From positions 41,255,912-41,319,911 of the forward strand of contig CP136064.1 of the NCBI GenBank assembly GCA_032622095.1: a stretch of 64,000 nucleotides of DNA. The letters run 5' to 3'. This DNA is from Siphonodentalium dalli (taxonomy: Eukaryota > Mollusca > Scaphopoda > Gadilida > Siphonodentaliidae). Shown here one piece after another: positions 58,674-64,000 of this stretch (the first letter of the stretch is position 1; each line of letters starts with the position of its first letter). Both the position numbers and the translations under genes were made by a program. The notes under the pieces were generated by a model. That model saw only the letters and a program-made list of their open reading frames with translations, had not been told where the DNA came from and searched no databases.

Positions 58674-59085
58674 GAAACGGAAAATGGATTCTCTATTTTA
58701 ATCTCATGGTCATCACAGAAAATTGCATCAAGTGTCAAAGTTCATCTAGAAGGCATTTAGATTCCAGAATAACATACCACATACGCTTATCCACTAAGCG
58801 CATCATTGGAGTATACTATCTCCTTGATAATGAAAATTTAGTGCCTTCAAATGAAGAATATAATCATTTCTCATTCTTAGTATGAATCTCTGACATGGGA
58901 GATGTTGAATTTTCTTGCCAAATGGATGATTATGATTGTACTTTTATATTAAAAGTATAAAATATTGGAGCCAGATTGAGCAAGTTTCAAGTCAAGGGGT
59001 GCAAATAATGGATTTTACCGAATCTGACATTTATCCTGCACCCAAATTGAGCATGTCAGATACAATGTTGAAAAGATGCATTTGT
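58674..59085 (+). other. Probable POLR1B 3' untranslated region
   Basis: Follows the TGA directly. I see no AATAAA in this stretch, so the cleavage site cannot be placed; the next ATTAAA occurrences are inside the following MITE. Confidence 0.4.
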
Positions 59086-59346
59086 TTAATCCTTTGGTGA
59101 TGGGAGCCTCACTGGTGCAGCATTAAATATTATGTGCCGGTGCATTCTCTTATATATGTGAGTCTCTCAGAGGGAGCCTCATATATAAGAGAATGCACTG
59201 GCTTACAAGGTCAAGGTAAATATTGTTAGGCCAATGTATTCTCTTATATATGCGAGGCTCCCTATGGGAGACTCGCATATATAAGAGAATTCACTGGCAC
59301 AGTGTTTTTGCAAAATTTCAGGAAGCTCCAGTCATGGAAGAGTTAA
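59086..59346 (+). mobile_element. TTAA palindrome MITE downstream of POLR1B
   Basis: TTAATCCTTTGGTGATGGGA at left, CCAGTCATGGAAGAG then TTAA at right. Two modules (about 59140-59203 and 59232-59299), both with the CTCCC/GGGAG centre, and a CTTACAAGGTCAAGG linker. Confidence 0.8.
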
Positions 59347-59557
59347 GAATGGGTTGAATTGATCAATTGAATTTTGATAACAATTCTTAATTGATGAAAG
59401 TTGTTGAATTTTTACATTAAATATTTAAATTCCTTTGTTTACTCCTGATCTAGTTCTCACTATCAGTTGAAGAATGTATAAATCATACCCAAAATCATTC
59501 TTGTAATAGGTCAGATAGCTATTGGCCATCATGGTATTGCATGCATTTTGTGGCACT

Positions 59558-59763
59558 CAAGCCTTGAAATAGGTGTCTGTCATTTGCAGAATGAGGTCCC
59601 CAGAGGGTGAATTTAGTGATGCTACCCCGCATAGCGGGCTAGCATCACCAAATTCACCCTCTGGTAACCTCATTCTGCTGAGGTGTAAGCAGAGGAAGCA
59701 TCACTAAATTCACCCTCTGAGGACCTCATTCTGCAAATGACAGACACCCTATTTCAAGGCTTG
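59558..59763. mobile_element. CAAGCC hAT-type MITE with duplication GTGGCACT
   Basis: 206 bp, ends CAAGCCTTGAAATAGG and inverse, exact 8-bp duplication GTGGCACT (59550-59557, 59764-59771). One of the four internal arms is deleted compared with the 62975 copy. Confidence 0.92.
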
Positions 59764-59834
59764 GTGGCACTCAAGTACATATAACTGGCTGCTAGTGTTA
59801 CTTTTGCAATCACTTAAGTGTCTTAAATTGTTAA

Positions 59835-60150
59835 AGAGGTACTGTACACTAAATTTAACCATTTATGGGACCATCTCCTACTCAACAGAATATATGCAAC
59901 AAATGAATGAATTTGAGCGATGGGATTAGTTCGAAATACACTCATGTTCTCTATGAACGATGCAAAAGACATGGTAATTACAATGAATTCAATTTCATTA
60001 TAATTACCATGTCGTTTGCATCGGTCTTAGAGCACATGAGTGTATTTTGCATTCATACATGGCTCAAATTCATTCATTTGTTGCATTTATTCTGTTGAGC
60101 ATATCAGGAGATGGTCCCATAAATGGCCAGATTTAGGGTACAGTCCCCCT
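59835..60150. mobile_element. 316-bp foldback flanked by TTAA
   Basis: AGAGGTACTGTACACTAAAT and the inverse of ATTTAGGGTACAGTCCCCCT form the ends; TTAA lies at 59831-59834 and 60151-60154. Arms pair through ATGGGACCATCTCCT and AATGAATTTGAGC to a central TGAATTCAATTTCATT loop. TTAA fits a piggyBac-like target, but the ends do not begin with CCC. Confidence 0.8.
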
Positions 60151-60190
60151 TTAACTATTAATTTGTGAGGATCTATATTTATTACGTACT

Positions 60191-60375
60191 CCATTAAAGA
60201 TGGTGTATCTCTGCCGGATCACAATTACAACAACAACATACTTTTTATAAAACCTGATTTGAAAGACCAAAAATAGCTATATTGTGAAAAACTGGAAGAT
60301 TGGGTATATTATTTGTCTATATGTGATTGAGGGTGCTAACAAGATAGAGTTCTCCCTCTTGATACACTCTTGGTA
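60191..60375 (+). repeat. Dispersed repeat 'AAAGATGGTGTATCTCT', copy 3
   Basis: Begins ATTAAAGATGGTGTATCTCT, contains GAAGATTGGGTATATTATTT and ends near CTAACAAGATAGAGTTCTCC. Third member of the family at 22794 and 52655. Confidence 0.6.
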
Positions 60376-61254
60376 TGCTCCGAACATTAAACTCCATTAA
60401 ACTGTCCCACCAATGTGATAAGAAATTCTAAATAAAACTTATTTTTAACGGACATTGCTCATTCGAACCTCCAATTATTGTTCTAAGTAATTTGTAGCGA
60501 AGAATGTAATAGGTCGATAAATACACAAACTATTGATATACAGCTTCATATGCTCTGAGAAACACTTTCCAAAGCTAGAGACATTTTCCAGCCGTTTTCA
60601 ACTTTACGCCGTAAATCAGATAAACGCTCTTTATTGCTACCAAAGCAGGAATAGAACACCACGGAATGCTCTTTTCTGTCCCATGTCGTGCAAATTGTTG
60701 CTTTTTGTTGAGGACCCAAGCACCACATTCATAGTTGTATTTTTCATTACTTCAAAGCATCTTTTTGGCCTACATAATACTCGTAGAAAGGTAGTTCAGA
60801 TATTTATCGGCCTATTTCGATACTGGGAAAAATTCAAAAGCGAATAATATTATGTGTATTTTGGAGCGCAAACCGCCATGTGGCTTTAATTGATAGAAGC
60901 TTTTCCAAATTGAGAGCGATACCTAATTGGTCGAACAACTGTGCCAGTCGGACGCAAATCACTTCTCCTGTGTCACGAATTGCGTTCCAGACAACCAATT
61001 TGTGCAACACATATAGGTTAATATCACTGTGTGGATTCCCAAGATCTGTATTCAGGTTGAGCTACCTTCTCAAGAGAAGAGAATAGAAATAATTGATCAC
61101 AATTTCCTATGTTAATCTAATGTTTTTTTAGAAACAAAAAAATTATTTTCTTCATGTCCATTCACTGTTACCATCTAAGATACGGCTTGTTGCTACCGGG
61201 AATCATAAAACTGCCCAGTCGTTTCTGTGTATATTTCATCATCCACAATACCCT
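60376..61254. other. Downstream intergenic interval, no gene supported
   Basis: Overlapping open frames on both strands at 60533-60847 match nothing I recognise. A TTAATTGATAGAAGCTTTTCC phrase at 60878 repeats the start of the 23380 and 56784 family. Confidence 0.4.
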
Positions 61255-61420
61255 AGTTTTCACATGGTATTGGAATGGTCTATTATTCATTTGGATGGAT
61301 GTTCAGGTAATAAAAGCATACAAAAAGATAATACAAGTGCAGAAAAATTCATATTCCTTGGTGGGAAATTATTACCTGAACATTTTCTGAGGGAAATACT
61401 TGCTCACCCACTGCCCACGC
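61255..61420 (-). mobile_element. Palindromic TTAACCCTTTCTATACT family, diverged copy
   Basis: Shares TATTGGAATGGTCTATTATT, 'GGATGTTCAGG' and 'CTTGGTGGGAAAT' with the inverse of 30004-30257. The central hairpin is eroded and the TTAA ends are not preserved. Confidence 0.6.
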
Positions 61421-61947
61421 AAAGCAGCTCCAGTGGGTGTACTGTAAACGATGAAATGAGTATCATCCATAAAATTAGTCTTCTGATTAACATAACTAAT
61501 TATTATACATATTAGATTTCCTCCAATGAGATAATGGGATTCAGGTGGGAGTGAAAATTATCTGAGAAACATATTTTATCTTATTAAAATGCTGTGAACA
61601 GTTATGGCTGACAAGGATTACGTTGGTAAGTAACAACCGCACAAATGGCGTCGCCTGTAAACACTGCTCCGGACACCCAATGTGTCTTGCTGGAATGAAA
61701 AGTTTGCAACATAAAGTTCAATTTCATGACTGAATTCATGAAAATTATTCAATCATATCATGCCTATAGGTGTTTACTTACATTATTGGGACATGAAATG
61801 GTTCTTTATTTTAACTTATATTAACTGATTCGATGTGAGTGACCATGGTAGTTGGCTAAGGATCTGGACTGGAGTGGGATGGAGGATGAATGACTGGATT
61901 CTAAGTGAAAACTTAATGTGTCCGCTGCTCTGTTTTATACTAAGACC

Positions 61948-62030
61948 AATCCTGGAAATAGTGTGTCTGACATTTGCAGAATGAGGTCCCCAGATGGTGA
62001 ATATAGTATGCTACCCCGCACAGTAGCTCA
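61948..62030. mobile_element. Truncated CAAGCC MITE
   Basis: GGAAATAGTGTGTCTGACAT then GCAGAATGAGGTCCCCAGAT and TGCTACCCCGCACAG; only the left arm is present. Confidence 0.75.
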
Positions 62031-62147
62031 TTAAGAGTCATTGCATGTTATAATATTACATTGTATAGAAAATTGTATATAATATATGAATGAGTTATGA
62101 ATAAATAATCATAGCCCTTGTCATACTAGTACCAGAGTGGGTGGGTC

Positions 62148-62298
62148 CAAGCCTTGAAATAGGGTGTCTGTCATTTGCAGAATGAGGTCCCCAGAGGGTG
62201 AATTTAGTGATGCTACCCCACATAGCGGGCTAGCATCACTAAATTCACCCTCTGGGGACCTCATTCTGCAAATAACAGACACCCTATTTCAAGGCTTG
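62148..62298. mobile_element. CAAGCC hAT-type MITE, short form, duplication GGTGGGTC
   Basis: 151 bp with exact 8-bp duplication GGTGGGTC (62140-62147, 62299-62306). It consists of a single pair of AATGAGGTCCCCAGAGGGTG arms around CTACCCCACATAGCGGGCTA. This is the simplest unit of the family. Confidence 0.93.
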
Positions 62299-62306
62299 GG
62301 TGGGTC

Positions 62307-62974
62307 CTATTATACTCCTTTATTAACTAAGTATCAATATGTCATTATGTCATCTTGTTCCGGTCAATCGACGGGACGGTCGCATTGTGCTTGACGCACG
62401 AGCCGTTGATTGACCGTGAGTTATTTGTCGGGCTTGGCTGGACATGGATACTTTAATCCCCAGCCAAGTCTGCAGCATGCTGAGCTCTTTCCAGTCTGCC
62501 ATCTGCCGGCCGCGGCTCGATAGGACCTACCGGAATCCACCGGTCCGGGGCTGGCCAGACCACCACAGACGGGGGAAAAAGAAAAAGAACAGAAAGAAGA
62601 ACCCGTCTCGCCAAACCTTATAGAATATTATAGTTCCAGCCTTGGTAAATCATTTGCGGGTCGGCAAATAACCGGTTATGAAAATGGAATCACTCAACAC
62701 GGTATGCATTTCTTATCAGGTAGGCCTACTTGTTGATGTATGTTAAACCTCTTGCATCCATATTATAATGAGGTTGACACTTAAAAGTCCTATTCAATCG
62801 TTTGTAGAGATGTCTAGCAACAATCCCCTTTACCAAAGTTATTATTTGAATATTGAAACATCAATCAGCTGCCTCAATTCTAATAAATGAATGGGAATCA
62901 TGTGGCATTTCTCTGCCTGTCGTTTCTATTGTCAGAATATCTCTAAAATGAAGACTGAAGAGTAGACCATTCCC
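62307..62974. other. Downstream interval with a GC-rich patch
   Basis: 62350-62630 is more GC-rich (TCAATCGACGGGACGGTCGC, with TGATTGACCG as a partial inverse; GGCCGCGGCTCGATAGG). No frame or RNA fold that I can name. Possibly the end of a transposable element. Confidence 0.4.
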
Positions 62975-63230
62975 CAAGCCTTGAAATAGGGTGTCTGTCA
63001 TTTGCAGAATGAGGTCCCCAGAGGGTGAATTTAGAGTGATGCTACCCCGCATAGCGGGCTAGCATCACCAAATTCACCCTCTGGGAACCTCATTCTGCTG
63101 AGGTGTAAGCAGAATGAGGTCCCCAGAGGGTGAATTTGGTGATGCTAGCCCACTATGCGGGGTAGCATCACTAAATTCACCCTCTGGGGACCTCATTCTG
63201 CAAATGACAGACACCCTATTTCAAGGCTTG
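62975..63230. mobile_element. CAAGCC hAT-type MITE, long form, duplication CCATTCCC
   Basis: 256 bp with exact 8-bp duplication CCATTCCC (62967-62974, 63231-63238). Two back-to-back units are joined by CTGAGGTGTAAGCAG, the same joint as at 22216-22469, so the long form is a tandem inverted dimer of the 151-bp form. Confidence 0.93.
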
Positions 63231-63244
63231 CCATTCCCGTGTGC

Positions 63245-63800
63245 TTTATTATGCCCCCCGATCTCCAATGGAGATTTGGGGGTATATAGTGGAGCCCTCC
63301 GTCCGTCCGTACGAACGTTTCAACTCATAACTTTGGTTTCGCTAACTCAATTCAGTTGATCTTTGGTATGCTAATAGACCAGCCGTGGGGACAAGATTTC
63401 CCCATAACTGCGGTTTCGTCCGCCCATTTTTTCCAGAGTTACGCCCATTTTTGGACTTAGAAAATTGTCGACCCGTACGAACGTTTCAACTCATAACTTT
63501 GGTTTCGCTAACTCAATTCAGTTGATCTTTGGTATGCTAATAGACCAGCTGGGGGGACAAGATTTCCCCATTTTTTCCAGAGTTATGCCCCTTTTTGAAA
63601 ATTCAGTTTTCTGTGGCATACGAACGTTTCAACTCATAACTTTGGTTTCGCTAATTCAATTCAGTTGATATATGGTATGCCAATAGACCAGCCGGGGGGA
63701 CAAGATTTCCCCATAGCCGTGGTTTCGTCCGCCCATTTTTTTCAGAGTTACGCCCCTTTTTGGACTTAGAAAATTCAGGTTTTCTGCTACTTTTTTGGTT
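63245..63800 (+). repeat. Hairpin + (CCGT)n + three core units (pearl-like)
   Basis: A CCCCCGATCTCCAATGGAGA...GGGGG hairpin is followed by TATATAGTGGAGCCCTCCGT and a CCGTCCGTCCGT run. The phrase ACGAACGTTTCAACTCATAA starts at 63311, 63477 and 63620 (periods 166 and 143). Further unit phrases are 'GATCTTTGGTATGCTAATAG' and 'GGACAAGATTTCCCCAT'. Confidence 0.78.
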
Positions 63801-64000
63801 TCCAGATGATAACTTGATTTTGGATTGTTTACTCATGAATAACATAACTTTACAAAGTGCCATTTAATAAGCATTTGCACAAAAATAAGAAAAATCCTCT
63901 CTGATTGTACAGTCGGGGGCGTTGCCTCTGCCCAGCGGTGCACTTGTATTTGAGAGCATTACCGTCTGTCATGGTACTGTCTTCTTTCTCAACTTTTAAG

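Noticed and set aside
55644-56028. Protein-coding candidate (two overlapping frames of about 90 codons)
   Set aside because: The frames overlap in different registers, lie within an intron of POLR1B, and resemble nothing known to me.
57612-57974. 120-codon frame in the last intron as an alternative exon
   Set aside because: No family similarity; the reading of exons cc and the last exon is continuous without it.
60533-60847. Neighbouring gene downstream of POLR1B
   Set aside because: Opposing overlapping frames with no domain and no consistent splice structure; the evidence is not enough for a gene.

Overview
The window is eukaryotic, AT-rich and intron-dense. It carries one recognisable protein-coding gene on the + strand, embedded in a dense population of small mobile elements. 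The gene is the second-largest subunit of RNA polymerase I (POLR1B/RPA2/RPA135). I placed 30 coding exons between 5253 and 58673. Every junction is GT/AG, the reading phase is preserved across all junctions, and together they encode 1111 residues plus a TGA stop. Only about 25-40 N-terminal residues (the start-codon exon) are not found; they lie upstream of the window or in a short exon I could not recognise.

The organism is most likely a mollusc, probably a bivalve. This is inference from the repeats: tRNA-derived SINEs, and many tandem-core elements with a CCGT/GTCT microsatellite and a leading hairpin, which resemble the 'pearl' (non-autonomous Helentron-like) elements described in bivalves. 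The sequence alone does not identify the species.

Layout: 1-5252 is upstream DNA (intron or flank) with a diverged direct duplication and two hAT-type elements that have exact 8-bp target duplications. 5253-19708 holds exons 1-8 (N-terminal protrusion and part of the lobe), with a 3.2-kb inverted-repeat element in intron 3 that contains a second copy of the first hAT element. 21101-32461 holds exons 9-16 (lobe and fork). 32463-38143 is a 5.7-kb intron of foldbacks and duplications. 38144-46825 holds exons 17-22 (Pol I-specific external region and the start of the hybrid-binding domain). 49509-58673 holds exons 23-30 (hybrid-binding core, anchor/clamp and C-terminal zinc ribbon). 58674-64000 is downstream DNA with MITEs and a microsatellite/tandem element. 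No second gene, tRNA gene or rRNA gene is supported.

The most unusual signal is a 67-bp palindromic module (CCAATGCATTCTCTTATATATG... and its inverse). It occurs mostly in pairs inside elements whose outer arms are unrelated: TTAA/CCCTTTCATGA, TTAA/CCCTTTACCCAAC, and TA/TGTGACCCGCC. The palindrome centre exists in two versions in which both arms change together (CTCCC/GGGAG versus CGACC/GGTCG). A second striking family is a hAT-type MITE (CAAGCC...GGCTTG) with exact 8-bp target duplications at four sites, indicating recent movement.
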